A stretch of DNA of 64,000 bases from Salinibaculum rarum (GTDB lineage Archaea; Halobacteriota; Halobacteria; Halobacteriales; Haloarculaceae): assembly GCF_030505615.1 (NCBI RefSeq), contig NZ_CP129992.1, positions 2,790,001 through 2,854,000 of the forward strand. The letters run 5' to 3'. The notes under the pieces are model-generated. The model was not told the origin of the DNA. It did no database searches and was given only the letters and a program-made list of their open reading frames with translations. The position numbers were made by a program, and so were the translations under genes. Shown piece after piece: positions 16,937 through 26,533 of the stretch; within the stretch, counting starts at the first letter, position 1; every line of letters begins with the position of its first letter.

Positions 16937-19096
16937 CTACTCCTCTCGCATTCGGCTGCCACCCGGTGGGAGAAACTCCTGAATCCGGTCGGGGCTGGCG
17001 ACTTTCCGGACGAAGGAGTCGTCGACGAATCGCTCGCGGAACTCCCGGTAGAGTCGTTTGGCGATGTCGTTCTGTGCGTACTTTCCGGGTTCGACCGTGA
17101 TGGCCGTCTCCGCGCGGGCCACGATTGGCTCGGGTGGACCACCGATGACGCGCGTCTCGGGTTCACACGTAATACCGACGGCGGCCCCGGCCGGAACGTC
17201 ACGGAAGTACGTCCGGTCGCCACGAATGGCGAAACCGCCTTTTTCGAGGTACTCGCCACTCTCGGGGGTCTTCGACACCTGGTCTGGGTCGACGACGTAG
17301 GCGTCACCCGCGAAGCGGCCGTCCTTCCAGACCGACGAGTACGACACCGCAAACTGTGCGGCCTCGCGCTCTGACCGCTCGGGGATGTCGATGTCCTCGT
17401 CGGCCGATTCGCTCGGCCCCGTCGCTTTCAGAATTGTGACCGGCCCGCCGTGAGCCTGTGCGTGGAAAAAGCGGTCACCGGGCTCCAGATACTTCTTGAC
17501 GAGGTCCTCGTTCTGGTCGGCGTTGCGCCCGCCGATGACCAGGAAGCCGTCGCTGGTGTGGAACCACCGGAACGACTCGTACCACTTCTCGCCCGACCGG
17601 ACCGGAATCGACGACCGGGAGAGCCAGTCGATGTCCTCGTCTTCGCCGCCGTCCTCGTCGCTCTCGCTCTCCTCGCCACCGTCTTCGGTGTCCCACCGTT
17701 CGCGGCGTTCGCGCACTTCTTCGAGTTCTTCGCGGGTGTTTTCGATTGCCGCCTGTGCGCCCTCCTTTTTCTCCTCGATGCGCTTTGCCTCGGTGTAGAG
17801 GCGGTCGGCGTTCTTTTCGACGCCATCAGAGACCACGAGCGTCGCGGTGTGGTCGCCGACCTGCATCGTCACGGTCCCCTCGCTCCCGTCGAGTGACTGG
17901 ACCGCTTTTGCGGCGGCGATGCCCTGCTCTGCTCCTTCCGCGAAGCGCTCCTCGATGTCGTCCCACGATGCGCCGTCCCTGCGGGCCGACCGAACCGTCG
18001 AGAGTACCTCGTCGACGAGGTCGTAATGGCCGTACAGCGCCTCTGCCTTCTGGCGTTCGGCCTCTGCCTGGTCGTCGAAATTCTCGATTGCCCCCTCCTG
18101 CTGTTCGATGATGCGCTTTTTCTTCTCGATTTCCGCCTCGAAGTCCGGCCGGTCGCGGCCACCCGCCTCGGCGGCCTCCTCCTCGGCGTGGTCGGCCTCG
18201 AAGTGCGTGAAGTAGTCGTCCAGCGCGTCGGTGAACGTGTCGAATATCTCCGGGCGCACGTCGGCGCGTTCCTCGAGCGGGACCGGCGTCACGTCGATTC
18301 GGCGACCCGACTGGTCGTCTGTGTCCTCCCCGGCCGCGTCGTCGTCGGTCTCGTAGTAGACTCGGGAGTCGAGGTCCCCACTCTTGAGTTTCTCGGCGAG
18401 CGTCTGGACCGTCTCGTAGATTGCTCGGTAGTCTTCCTCGGTGGCCTCGTCGATATCCAGGGTCTTCGCGATGCCGGCGCGCGTACACAACTCTTCGCCC
18501 CACAGGCCGCCGAAGTTGAGTTGGGTCGCCAGCGTCCGCACCACGTCGGTGTCGGACTGGTCCATCCGTGCGGCAAACCCCTCGAAATCGACCGCGAGCG
18601 GATTGAACCGGGCGTCGGGGAACTCGTAGTTGGAACCGGGGGCGACGGTCCGGGATTTCAGACGGACCGTATCGAGACAGTCGACCACGTCACCAGCACC
18701 GTCGAGGACGGCGACGTTGCCGTCCCCGAACAGTTCGGCGACGATAGTGGTGCTGTCGTCCTCCCGCTCGAAGTGCAACTGGAGGATGCGGTCGAACTCG
18801 AACTGCTCGACGCCGGCCAGTTCCGACCCGGCGAGCCGATTTCGCAACATCATCGCGAAGTTCGGCGGGCGCTCGGGGGCCGGTGGCACGTTGTCGGCGT
18901 CGGCGATACGGACGTGTTTGGTGTCGCCGACGTCGATTAGCAGTTCCACCCGTCCCCGTTCGTAGTGTCTCATCTTCAGGCGGACCAGCCCGTCCTCGTA
19001 GAGATACGCCTTGTCGACGCCGGCTCCCTCGTAACGTCCGAGTTCGCCGGCCAGCGCCGCGAGGTCGACGCTCGTCAGTTCCCGCTTTGGCTCCAT
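16937..19096 (-). CDS. rqcH: archaeal RqcH / NEMF-family ribosome rescue factor (NFACT)
   Basis: 719 residues. Domains: NFACT-N (1-~220) with the conserved Asp-Arg pair at 102-103 (FEFDRILQLHF), helix-hairpin-helix, a long coiled coil (~300-480) with an acidic insert, NFACT-R with IDWLSRSSIPVRSGEKWYESFRWF and VIGGRNADQNEDLVKKYL, and HAQAHGGPVTILK. Homologues bind the obstructed 50S subunit with peptidyl-tRNA and add C-terminal Ala tails that mark the chain for degradation. It shares a proteostasis theme with CDC48 at 27 kb, but they are not linked in an operon. Confidence 0.92.
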   Translation of the reverse strand: MEPKRELTSVDLAALAGELGRYEGAGVDKAYLYEDGLVRLKMRHYERGRVELLIDVGDTKHVRIADADNVPPAPERPPNFAMMLRNRLAGSELAGVEQFEFDRILQLHFEREDDSTTIVAELFGDGNVAVLDGAGDVVDCLDTVRLKSRTVAPGSNYEFPDARFNPLAVDFEGFAARMDQSDTDVVRTLATQLNFGGLWGEELCTRAGIAKTLDIDEATEEDYRAIYETVQTLAEKLKSGDLDSRVYYETDDDAAGEDTDDQSGRRIDVTPVPLEERADVRPEIFDTFTDALDDYFTHFEADHAEEEAAEAGGRDRPDFEAEIEKKKRIIEQQEGAIENFDDQAEAERQKAEALYGHYDLVDEVLSTVRSARRDGASWDDIEERFAEGAEQGIAAAKAVQSLDGSEGTVTMQVGDHTATLVVSDGVEKNADRLYTEAKRIEEKKEGAQAAIENTREELEEVRERRERWDTEDGGEESESDEDGGEDEDIDWLSRSSIPVRSGEKWYESFRWFHTSDGFLVIGGRNADQNEDLVKKYLEPGDRFFHAQAHGGPVTILKATGPSESADEDIDIPERSEREAAQFAVSYSSVWKDGRFAGDAYVVDPDQVSKTPESGEYLEKGGFAIRGDRTYFRDVPAGAAVGITCEPETRVIGGPPEPIVARAETAITVEPGKYAQNDIAKRLYREFRERFVDDSFVRKVASPDRIQEFLPPGGSRMREE

Positions 19097-19190
19097 ACCA
19101 CTCAGTTCCGGGACGGCGCAGAAAGGGGTGTCGCTGGCGGGACGATACGCCGGTCGCCATCGGCAGGGTTCTGTCCACCCAGCGAGTCGG

Positions 19191-20138
19191 TCAGGCGACC
19201 CGCGACAGCCACGCCGCCGGGTCGTCGAGTTCGTCGTCAGTCGGCAGCGTCTCCGGGGACTGCCAGACCAGTCCCGCCGTCTCGATGTCGCGGGCGTCGA
19301 CGACGGCCTGGAAAAACTCCTTGCCGCGTTCGTACTGTCGGCGCTTCATGTTGAGCCCGAGCACGCGGCGGATGAGTTGCTGGAGCGGACCGCGACCCGA
19401 GCGGCGCTCGTCGAGTTTCCGGCGGAGGTCGGCGTACTCGCCGTCGAAGGCGTCGTCCATCACCAGTTCCGCGTACCCCTCGACGGCCGTCATGGCGGTG
19501 TCGAGTTCTCCGAGCTGGTCGCGGTCGATTGACCCCTCGGCAAGTTTCTCGACGGCTTCCTGCATCGTCGTTTCGAGGTGCTCCGGGAGCCAGGCGGCAG
19601 CGCCAAACTCCGCGGCGTGGGTCACCTCGTGGAAGGCAATCCAGCGGCGGAATCGGGGGTAGGACACGTCCAGTGAGTCGGCGACGCGCTGGATGTTCGG
19701 CCGCACGAAGTAGAGTTTGTGGTCGTCGCCGTCCGCGAGCAAGAGCGGGTCGTACTGGCCGAGGACGTTGTTCGAGAGAAAAGAGAGGGCAAACGCCATC
19801 GACCCGGTGTTGACCATGCGCGCGATGCCGGGGATGAACTCGGCGCGGGACTCGATGGGCGCCATCACGCGCTCGAAGGTGGCGACGTTGGCGTCTATCC
19901 AGTGGTGGCGCGACTGTATCTCGACGGCCTCGGGCAGGTCGAAATCCAGTGCCGTAACGCGGCGGATACGGTCGCGAGCGTCGCGGACGTCCTCGGCGTA
20001 GGCGGCCTGTTCGTCGGCAGAGACATCGATGTCACCCGGGTCTGTGGCGGCTTTGGCGGCGTCGCCGACAGCGTCCCAGTCGACCGGTCCGTCGCCGGAC
20101 GCGTCGGTGACTGCTCGTACGCTTCGGTAGATACTCAT
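19191..20138 (-). CDS. zinc-dependent metalloprotease-like protein (zincin, DUF2342-type)
   Basis: 315 residues starting MSIYRSVRAV. The core has FVRPNIQRVADSLDV and the zincin motif IAFHEVTHAAEFGAAAWLPEHL (HExxH), followed by VEGYAELVMDDAF, where a Glu may be the third ligand. This is the DUF2342 family that surrounds F420 biosynthesis genes in actinobacteria; true protease activity is not established. The frame is open 45 codons upstream, but those residues are basic and unlike haloarchaeal protein, so ATG 20138 was chosen. Confidence 0.85.
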   Translation of the reverse strand: MSIYRSVRAVTDASGDGPVDWDAVGDAAKAATDPGDIDVSADEQAAYAEDVRDARDRIRRVTALDFDLPEAVEIQSRHHWIDANVATFERVMAPIESRAEFIPGIARMVNTGSMAFALSFLSNNVLGQYDPLLLADGDDHKLYFVRPNIQRVADSLDVSYPRFRRWIAFHEVTHAAEFGAAAWLPEHLETTMQEAVEKLAEGSIDRDQLGELDTAMTAVEGYAELVMDDAFDGEYADLRRKLDERRSGRGPLQQLIRRVLGLNMKRRQYERGKEFFQAVVDARDIETAGLVWQSPETLPTDDELDDPAAWLSRVA

Positions 20139-20193
20139 TATCCGAAGCAGGGGGCCGGCCGGCAAATGTCTTCCCCTGCGTGCACTCGCCCGG

Positions 20194-20427
20194 TCACTCA
20201 GTGTCAATATCGACTGCCGGCGACTCCGAACTGCGACCGCCGAGAAGCTTCTTCGCGGCGACGGCGACGACAATCAGGAAGACGAGTCCGAGGAGAATCG
20301 CCAATACGCTACCCGACTCTTCGTCGTCTTCGGCTTCGGCGTCGCTGTCGTCGCTACCGATGAAGGGCGCCTCTGTGGCAAACGATACGTCGTCGACCTG
20401 GAGTTTGAAGAACGTGAATTCGGCCAT
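20194..20427 (-). CDS. small single-pass membrane protein, unknown
   Basis: 77 residues beginning MAEFTFFKLQVDD. A short N-terminal region with FFKLQVDDVSFATEAPF is followed by an acidic stretch, one membrane helix (VLAILLGLVFLIVVAVAA) and a KKLLGGR cytoplasmic start. TATA-like GCTATATG lies ~26 nt before the ATG. I do not recognise a named family. Downstream on the same strand is the zincin gene, 55 bp away, so the pair may be cotranscribed. Confidence 0.75.
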   Translation of the reverse strand: MAEFTFFKLQVDDVSFATEAPFIGSDDSDAEAEDDEESGSVLAILLGLVFLIVVAVAAKKLLGGRSSESPAVDIDTE

Positions 20428-20538
20428 ACTGCTGTGTTCGACCACGGGACATATAGCCGTTCTGCCAGCACACTCTCACAACCGGCAAGCAGTCACTCGG
20501 ACCGGAGCTTTCAGGCGTGGGGCGACCAACGGACCACC

Positions 20539-21594
20539 ATGGAAGGACAACGGCGCGCATTTCTGGAAGACCTGCTCAGTACGGCGAGTCCGTCCGGATT
20601 CGAGACGAGCGGCCAGCGAGTGTGGCTGGACTACGTCGAGGAGTTTGCCGACGAGGTTCGGACCGACGACTACGGCAACGCCGTCGCAGTCGTCGAGGGC
20701 GGCGACACCGAGGTCGCACTCGCCGGCCACGGCGACGAAATCGGATTTATGGTCCGTGACATCGAGGAGTCGGGTGCCATCCGGATGACGCCCATCGGCG
20801 GCTCGGACCGGACAGTCTCGAAGGGTCAACACGTCGAGATTCACACCGATAGCGGCCCCGTTCCGGGAGTCGTCGGCCAGACGGCCATCCACCTGCGGGA
20901 CCGCGACGACGACAGCGTCGACGACATCAGCGAGCAACACGTCGACATCGGTGTCACGGACAGCGAGGCGGCCGAGGAACTCGTCGAGCGTGGCGACCCC
21001 ATCACCTTCGACCAGACGATTTCCGAACTCGAGGGCGGCCGCATCGCCGCCCGCGGACTCGACAACCGCATCGGTATCTGGGCGGCCGCCGAAGGGCTGC
21101 GCCGCGCGGCCGAAGACGATGTCGACGCGACGGTGTATGCGGTCTCGACGGTCCAGGAAGAACTCGGCCTCCAGGGGGCGAAGATGGTCGGCTTCGACCT
21201 CGACCCGGACGCCGTCGTCGCGACGGACGTGACCCACGCCACCGATGCGCCGGGAACACCCGGCGAAAAATCGACCGGCGTCGAACTCGGCGAGGGACCG
21301 GTCGTCTCGCGTGGCAGCGCCAACCATCCGAACGTCGTCGAGGCAGTCCGCGGGGCGGCCGAGGACGACGACATCGACATCCAGTTGCAGGCGACCGGGA
21401 GCAGAACCGGCACCGACGCCGACGCGTTTTACACCTCCCGGGGCGGGATTCCGTCTCTGAACCTCGGCGTGCCCAACCGCTACATGCACACGCCCGTCGA
21501 GGTGCTCGACCTGGACGACCTCGATGCGACTGCGGACCTGCTGGCTGGCTTTGCGCTGGCCGCCGACGAGTGGGAATTTTCGGTGGACGTGTAA
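20539..21594 (+). CDS. M42 family metallopeptidase
   Basis: 351 residues, standard length for the tetrahedral TET/M42 aminopeptidases. Metal-site motifs: LAGHGDEIGFMV, ARGLDNRIG, VSTVQEELGLQGA, VATDVTHATD and a late RYMHTPVEVLD His. The enzyme would trim peptides released by the proteasome in the cytoplasm. The frame continues 35 codons upstream, but ATG 20539 (MEGQRRAFLEDLLSTASPSG) is the normal start. Divergent from the small membrane protein. Confidence 0.93.
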   Translation: MEGQRRAFLEDLLSTASPSGFETSGQRVWLDYVEEFADEVRTDDYGNAVAVVEGGDTEVALAGHGDEIGFMVRDIEESGAIRMTPIGGSDRTVSKGQHVEIHTDSGPVPGVVGQTAIHLRDRDDDSVDDISEQHVDIGVTDSEAAEELVERGDPITFDQTISELEGGRIAARGLDNRIGIWAAAEGLRRAAEDDVDATVYAVSTVQEELGLQGAKMVGFDLDPDAVVATDVTHATDAPGTPGEKSTGVELGEGPVVSRGSANHPNVVEAVRGAAEDDDIDIQLQATGSRTGTDADAFYTSRGGIPSLNLGVPNRYMHTPVEVLDLDDLDATADLLAGFALAADEWEFSVDV

Positions 21595-21681
21595 GCGCTG
21601 GAACAGCCAACAGTCCAGTTCAGGAGAGATGTCTCGTCGAGAGCCGGTACGTTTATGCTCCCGACACCGCCCCGTTGGTGT

Positions 21682-21876
21682 ATGAGTGACAACGGAAATC
21701 GGCCGCTCGACGTCCTGGAGGCATCAGTCGGCGAGAGCGTCACAGTCCACCTGAAGGGTGGCGAAGTGTACGACGGCACCCTTGCGGGCTACGACCAGCA
21801 CATGAACCTCGTCGTCGAGGAGGGCGAAGACACAACGATTATACGCGGCGATAACGTCGTCTCAATCAACCCATGA
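21682..21876 (+). CDS. lsm: Sm-like (LSm) RNA-binding protein
   Basis: 64 residues, a minimal archaeal LSm: Sm1 [33 protein letters not shown] and Sm2 [10 protein letters not shown]. It forms heptameric rings that bind U-rich RNA and take part in sRNA and mRNA metabolism. The TGA overlaps the ATG of rpl37e (ATGA), a bicistronic arrangement conserved in haloarchaea; purF follows. Confidence 0.96.
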   Translation: MSDNGNRPLDVLEASVGESVTVHLKGGEVYDGTLAGYDQHMNLVVEEGEDTTIIRGDNVVSINP

Positions 21877-22046
21877 CTGGCGCAGGAACCCCGAGTCAGG
21901 GAAAGAAAAACGTCACGACACACACGAAGTGTCGCCGCTGTGGCGAGAAGTCGTATCACACGAAAAAGAAGGTCTGCTCGTCGTGCGGATTCGGCAAATC
22001 GGCGAAACGACGCGGCTACGAGTGGCAGAGTAAATCTGGCGAATAA
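21873..22046 (+). CDS. rpl37e: 50S ribosomal protein L37e
   Basis: 57 residues, basic, with the zinc ribbon [22 protein letters not shown] (C-x2-C...C-x2-C) and [13 protein letters not shown] tail. It is a small large-subunit protein of archaeal and eukaryal ribosomes. The start overlaps the lsm stop by 4 nt and the stop is 1 nt before the purF ATG, so lsm, rpl37e and purF form one operon. It is too short to be caught by long-ORF scans. Confidence 0.96.
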   Translation: MTGAGTPSQGKKNVTTHTKCRRCGEKSYHTKKKVCSSCGFGKSAKRRGYEWQSKSGE

Positions 22047-22047
22047 C

Positions 22048-23487
22048 ATGCACGAGAAGTGCGGCGTTGTTGGAATTTCTCTTGCGGACCGAGACGCCGC
22101 CCGCCCGCTCTACTACTCGCTGTACGCTCTCCAGCACCGCGGCCAGGAAGCCGCAGGTATCGTCACCCACGACGGGTTCCAGCAGTACGACCACGTCGAT
22201 ACCGGCCTCGTCGGGGACGTCTTCGACAACGACGACCTCGAACAGCTAAACGGTCCGAACGGCATCGGCCACGTCCGCTACCCGACCCAGGGTGGCCTCG
22301 GCGAGTGCTGTGCCCAGCCGTTCTCGGTGTCGTTCAAGAGTGGGTCGCTCGGACTGGCCCACAACGGCAACCTCGTCAACACTGAGGAAGTTCGCCAGGA
22401 GCTGGCCACGCTCGGCCACGCGTTCACGTCAAACGGTGACACGGAAGTCATCGCACACGACCTGGCGCGGAATCTGCTGGAAGAAGACCTCGTTCGCGCG
22501 GTCAAGTCGACGATGAGTCGCATCCACGGGTCGTACTCGCTGACCATCATGCACGACGAGACGGTGATGGGCGTCCGCGACCCGCAGGGCAACCGCCCGC
22601 TCTGTATCGGCGAACTGGACGACGGGTACGTCATCGCCTCCGAATCGGCCGCCATCGACACGCTGGACGGCGAACTCATCCGCGAGGTAGAACCCGGCGA
22701 ACTGGTCGTCCTCCATCCCGACGGGTCGGGCTACGATACCTACCAGCTCGTCGAACAGGAGAACACCGCACACTGTTTCTTCGAACACGTCTACTTCGCC
22801 CGACCGGACTCGGTCATCAACGACGAACTCGTCTACGAAGTCCGCCGGGAACTGGGTCGTCATCTCTGGGAGGAATCCGGCGTCGACACCGACGTGGTGA
22901 TGCCCGTTCCCGACTCCGGCCGCTCCTTTGCCTCCGGCTACGCCGAAGCCGCGAACGAAGCCGGCAACGACGTGGAGTTCGCCGAAGGGCTGATGAAAAA
23001 CCGCTACGTCGGGCGCACGTTCATCATGCCCACCCAGGACGAGCGCGAGCGCGCAGTCCGGCTGAAGCTCAACCCCATCAAGTCGACCATCGAGGGGCAA
23101 AGCGTCACTGTCATCGACGACTCTATCGTCCGCGGGACCACCTCGACACAGCTCGTCGAGTTGCTGCGAGACGCCGGGGCCTCGGAAGTTCACGTCCGCA
23201 TCGGCGCGCCGCCCATCATCGCGCCGTGTTATCTGGGCATCGACATGGCCAGTCGCGATGAACTCATCGCTGCCGACAGGACCATCGACGAGATTCGCGA
23301 CGAGATTCTGGCCGACTCGCTGTCGTATCTCTCCATCGACGCCATCACCGAGGCACTCGGGAAAGACCACGAGGACCTCTGTCTGGGTTGTGTCACCGAA
23401 GAGTACCCCTACGACATCGACGGCGAGGAACTGGACCGCGACATCGCTCGCCCGCAGATAGACTCCGTGGCAAACGCCGACGACTAA
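22048..23487 (+). CDS. purF: amidophosphoribosyltransferase
   Basis: 479 residues; first enzyme of purine synthesis, making phosphoribosylamine from PRPP and glutamine. The catalytic Cys follows a short MHEK leader that is removed (KCGVVGI). Glutaminase motifs: LQHRGQEAAGIVTHDG, GIGHVRYPTQG, LAHNGNLVN. The PRPP-binding loop is VTVIDDSIVRGTTS. C-terminal CLGCVTEEYP Cys residues suggest the iron-sulfur or structural site seen in some PurF. It is cotranscribed with lsm-rpl37e. The stop overlaps the stop of the convergent kinase by 4 nt. Confidence 0.97.
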   Translation: MHEKCGVVGISLADRDAARPLYYSLYALQHRGQEAAGIVTHDGFQQYDHVDTGLVGDVFDNDDLEQLNGPNGIGHVRYPTQGGLGECCAQPFSVSFKSGSLGLAHNGNLVNTEEVRQELATLGHAFTSNGDTEVIAHDLARNLLEEDLVRAVKSTMSRIHGSYSLTIMHDETVMGVRDPQGNRPLCIGELDDGYVIASESAAIDTLDGELIREVEPGELVVLHPDGSGYDTYQLVEQENTAHCFFEHVYFARPDSVINDELVYEVRRELGRHLWEESGVDTDVVMPVPDSGRSFASGYAEAANEAGNDVEFAEGLMKNRYVGRTFIMPTQDERERAVRLKLNPIKSTIEGQSVTVIDDSIVRGTTSTQLVELLRDAGASEVHVRIGAPPIIAPCYLGIDMASRDELIAADRTIDEIRDEILADSLSYLSIDAITEALGKDHEDLCLGCVTEEYPYDIDGEELDRDIARPQIDSVANADD

Positions 23488-24569
23488 GCCTTCTCGATTT
23501 CGATTTCGAAGCGCGTCTCTGACCCGTCAGCCAGCCGTATCTCCCCGTCGTACCGGTCGACAATCAGGTCCGCGAGATACAGTCCCAGGCCGTCGCCCTC
23601 GCTGTCGGTCCCCCGCGTGTTCGCGTCGAAAAGCGACTCCCGGGGGGAGACACCGACGGACGTGCCGGTGTCGGTGACGGCGATTATCACGCTGTCTGTC
23701 TGTTGCTCGACGCTCACCGTCACCGGTGGCTGGCCGTGTCGCAGGGCGTTGTCGAGCAGTTCGGCAAGCCCAAGAGAGAGCAACGCGTCGGCCAGCACCG
23801 TGGTCTCGGTGTCGCCGGCCACCTCGATAGGGGCGTCCGGATGGTCCTCCTCGACGGTCTCGATTGCCCGCTCGATTGCCAGGTCGACACTCGTCTCGGT
23901 GGTGTCGCTGACCCACGTCAGGACGTCGACGACCGTCTCGATGCGGTCGACAGTCTCGGTCATGTGCTCGCAGTGGTCGCCGATGGAGTCGAGAGCGGCG
24001 TCGCGGTCGATTTTCCCGTCGCCGAGAAGTTCCGCGCGGCCGCTGATGGCGCTTGTGTCGTTGAGAATCTGGTGGCGGAGAATCCCGTTCAGCGCCGAGA
24101 AGGCCTCCTGTTGTTCGTTCAGGAACTCACGTCGGGCCTGCTCGCGGCTGGCCTGCTCGACGAGGTTGCGGACGCGGACGTTGTAGTACCCGACCACAGC
24201 ACCGAACAGGCCGCCTGCAGCGAGTGCGGACAGAAAGACCAGCAGCGTCTCGAATGCGGTGTCGACTGTCGGCACGACAAACTGGAACCACGCCCCCAGT
24301 GCTGCCAGTGCGAGGACACCGCCGCTCATCCACGCGAGAACGCGGAGGACGTCCTCACCGGCAGCCATATCGAGCGCGATTCTGACGCCGACGGCGACCA
24401 GCGACAGCGAGAGGACCACCAGCGCGGAAATCTGGAAGAGTTCCTCGCGGGACAGTCGCCCATCGAGGAGGACGGACCCGACGCCGACGAGAAACAGAAG
24501 TCCGCCGACGACGCTGACGAGATACCGCTGCCAGTCCGATACAGACGGTGGAGACGACTCCTCGGCCAT
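23484..24569 (-). CDS. membrane sensor histidine kinase
   Basis: 360 residues beginning MAEESSPPSVSD. Four hydrophobic helices (about 18-37, 45-65, 75-98 and 108-132) are followed by a short coiled coil, a divergent HisKA motif (LNGILRHQILNDTSAISGRAELL) and HATPase with ELLDNALRHG, VTDTGTSVGVSP and GDGLGLYLADLIVDRY. No periplasmic sensor domain is visible, so the stimulus may be within the membrane. The 34 in-frame codons upstream of ATG 24569 were discarded as uncharacteristic. No response regulator is adjacent. Confidence 0.9.
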   Translation of the reverse strand: MAEESSPPSVSDWQRYLVSVVGGLLFLVGVGSVLLDGRLSREELFQISALVVLSLSLVAVGVRIALDMAAGEDVLRVLAWMSGGVLALAALGAWFQFVVPTVDTAFETLLVFLSALAAGGLFGAVVGYYNVRVRNLVEQASREQARREFLNEQQEAFSALNGILRHQILNDTSAISGRAELLGDGKIDRDAALDSIGDHCEHMTETVDRIETVVDVLTWVSDTTETSVDLAIERAIETVEEDHPDAPIEVAGDTETTVLADALLSLGLAELLDNALRHGQPPVTVSVEQQTDSVIIAVTDTGTSVGVSPRESLFDANTRGTDSEGDGLGLYLADLIVDRYDGEIRLADGSETRFEIEIEKA

Positions 24570-24610
24570 TCGGACGACGGTACAGACGGCGCGAGCAAAA
24601 GCCTGTGGGC

Positions 24611-25168
24611 CTAGTACACCACGTACAACAGCGCGTAGACGACGATACCGAGGGCAAACGAGATAAACCACAGCGAGGCCGCCACCTTCCCGACACGCGG
24701 GTGGGGCGAGTCACGAATCGCCGCAACCGGTCGCGTCACGGCAAGCAGGAGGACATAGTAGACGAGCGGAATCGAGAGGACCGCAAGCAGAATGTGAATG
24801 GCCAACAGTGGGAGATAGACGAACTGATAGACGGTCTCCGGACCAGGGAACGCGGACGGCCCCTCCAGTGCGATACGATACAGATAGAGCGCGAGAAAGC
24901 CAAGAAAGAGCAGCGTCGTCGCGACCATCGCGGCCCGGTGGCGGGCGATGTTTCCGTTCTTGACGGCACGGACACCGACGGCAATCGTCACAAGCGCCGT
25001 CGCGCTGAGGGCGGCGTTGAGGTGGGGAATCACCTCGACCAGCGGCGAGATTCGGGGCAAGAGACCGGACGGGACCAGCCCGCCAGCGGTGGCAAACACC
25101 ACAGCCAGCGAGACGATGCTCAGGAGGGCAGTCAGTTCGCGCACCCGGTCGCGTGCCTGCAGTTGCAT
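24611..25168 (-). CDS. DUF420 membrane protein
   Basis: 185 residues from MQLQARDRVREL, with five or six helices. The pattern IPHLNAALSATALVTIAVGVRAVKNGNIARHRAAM and YQFVYLPLLAIHILLAVLSIPLVYYVLLLAV is that of DUF420, a family often near cytochrome oxidase genes (Bacillus CtaM-like, needed for oxidase maturation). Conserved His residues within the helices fit a heme or copper role (inference). It precedes the histidine kinase on the same strand by 41 bp. Confidence 0.85.
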   Translation of the reverse strand: MQLQARDRVRELTALLSIVSLAVVFATAGGLVPSGLLPRISPLVEVIPHLNAALSATALVTIAVGVRAVKNGNIARHRAAMVATTLLFLGFLALYLYRIALEGPSAFPGPETVYQFVYLPLLAIHILLAVLSIPLVYYVLLLAVTRPVAAIRDSPHPRVGKVAASLWFISFALGIVVYALLYVVY

Positions 25169-25273
25169 GTGCGAAGCGACGGGCGCGACGGGCAAGGGGA
25201 TTTCGAAGTGACCAGTCGCTGGCGTGTGAGTTGCTCACAAAGGTGTTTACGCGGACAGCCCGTAACGGTGAGG

Positions 25274-25438
25274 ATGGGACGAAATCTTGTCGCGAGAACG
25301 GCACAGGGTTCAATCGAGTGTGACGGCTTCGACGAGAAAAACAGCGGCGTGCGCCTCTGGGCGACCGAAGACGGTGAGAAACAGATCGTCGGCTACGTCC
25401 CGTTCGACCGCCTCGAGCGAATCGAAGAGAGTCGGTAA
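25274..25438 (+). CDS. small hypothetical protein, 54 residues
   Basis: Starts ATG 25274 and reads MGRNLVARTAQGSIECDGF through VGYVPFDRLERIEESR. Acidic, with strong haloarchaeal codon character and a compact beta-rich pattern ending in FDRLERI; no membrane helix. I do not recognise the family. A promoter-like region lies before it, and the LLM oxidoreductase follows 47 bp later on the same strand. Confidence 0.65.
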   Translation: MGRNLVARTAQGSIECDGFDEKNSGVRLWATEDGEKQIVGYVPFDRLERIEESR

Positions 25439-25485
25439 CACTCTCGGAGCCGAACCGTTATTCGGCTCAGACTCCGAATGCGGAC

Positions 25486-26514
25486 GTGAATCTCTCGGTT
25501 GTCGACCTCTCGCCGGTCCCCGACGATGGGACCGCGACAGACGCCTACGAAAACACCGTCGAAGCCGCACAGCAGGCCGAACGACTCGGCTACTCGCGAT
25601 TCTGGGTGGCCGAACACCACGGGATGGCAGAGACGCTCGCGGGGACGACGCCCGAAGTGTTGCTCGGACACCTCGCCGCCGAAACAGAGTCGATTCGACT
25701 CGGGTCGGGAGCAGTCCTGCTCAACCACTACAGTCCGTACAAAGTCGCCGAACTGTTCGGCACGCTCGACGGACTCGCTCCGGGACGAATCGACGCGGGA
25801 CTGGGGCGGGCCAACGGCTCGCCGGCGACGGACCGTGCCCTCGGAACGGACCGACACGTCCAGAATCCGGACGAGGACCACGCAGAGAAAATCGAGGCCG
25901 TCATCAGCCACCTCTACGACGAGTTTCCGCCGGGACACGACTACAGCGACCTGGAGATTCCGCAGTCGGGAGGGGAGACGCCGATTCCGTGGACGCTCGG
26001 GTCGAGTCCGTCGAGTGCGGCCATCGCGGGCGAACTCGGTGTGCGCTACTGCTTTGCGGCCTTTATCCGACCGCAGTTCGCCGAGTACGCCTTCGAGGAC
26101 TATCGCGAGGCGTTCGAACCGTCGGCGCTGGGCGGTGGTGTCGACGAGCCAACGGGGATGATTGCAGTAAACGCAGTCTGTGCAGAGACCGACGAGGAAG
26201 CCGCGCGACTGCGGGCCGTCGCCGAAGCGTCGTACAAGCGGATGGAACGCGGCGTCGTCGGGACGACACCGAGCGTCGACGAGGCCATCGAGGAACTCGG
26301 CTCCGTTCCCGAACCGACGCCCGCCACGCTCGACGACGACGAGTGGCCGCGCGCCATCTCCGGGAGTCCGGAGACGGTCGCCGGGTTGCTGGAACAGCTC
26401 GCCGACCGGGTCGGCGTCGACGAAGTGATGATTCAACACGTCGTCGGCGACCACGAAGACGCGCTTCGCTCACACGAACTGCTGGCAGAGGGAGTCGGAC
26501 TCACGCCCCGCTAA
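25486..26514 (+). CDS. LLM-class flavin-dependent oxidoreductase
   Basis: 342 residues with a GTG start. A luciferase-like TIM barrel: SVVDLSPVPDDGT start, YSRFWVAEHHGMAETLAGTTPEVLLGHLAAET, LGSGAVLLNHYSPYKVAELFGTLDGLAPGRIDAGLGRANG and a conserved TLGSSPSSAAIAGELG. Members use FMNH2 or F420 on unknown substrates. The start follows the conserved VVDLSPVP pattern. Upstream is the 54-residue protein, downstream the convergent thioesterase. Confidence 0.9.
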   Translation: MNLSVVDLSPVPDDGTATDAYENTVEAAQQAERLGYSRFWVAEHHGMAETLAGTTPEVLLGHLAAETESIRLGSGAVLLNHYSPYKVAELFGTLDGLAPGRIDAGLGRANGSPATDRALGTDRHVQNPDEDHAEKIEAVISHLYDEFPPGHDYSDLEIPQSGGETPIPWTLGSSPSSAAIAGELGVRYCFAAFIRPQFAEYAFEDYREAFEPSALGGGVDEPTGMIAVNAVCAETDEEAARLRAVAEASYKRMERGVVGTTPSVDEAIEELGSVPEPTPATLDDDEWPRAISGSPETVAGLLEQLADRVGVDEVMIQHVVGDHEDALRSHELLAEGVGLTPR

Positions 26515-26533
26515 GCCCGATGAGCCAGCAGGC

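Noticed and set aside
20139..20273. 45-codon extension of the zincin gene
   Set aside because: Ser/Arg-rich, not acidic, and it overlaps the tail of the neighbouring small membrane protein gene.
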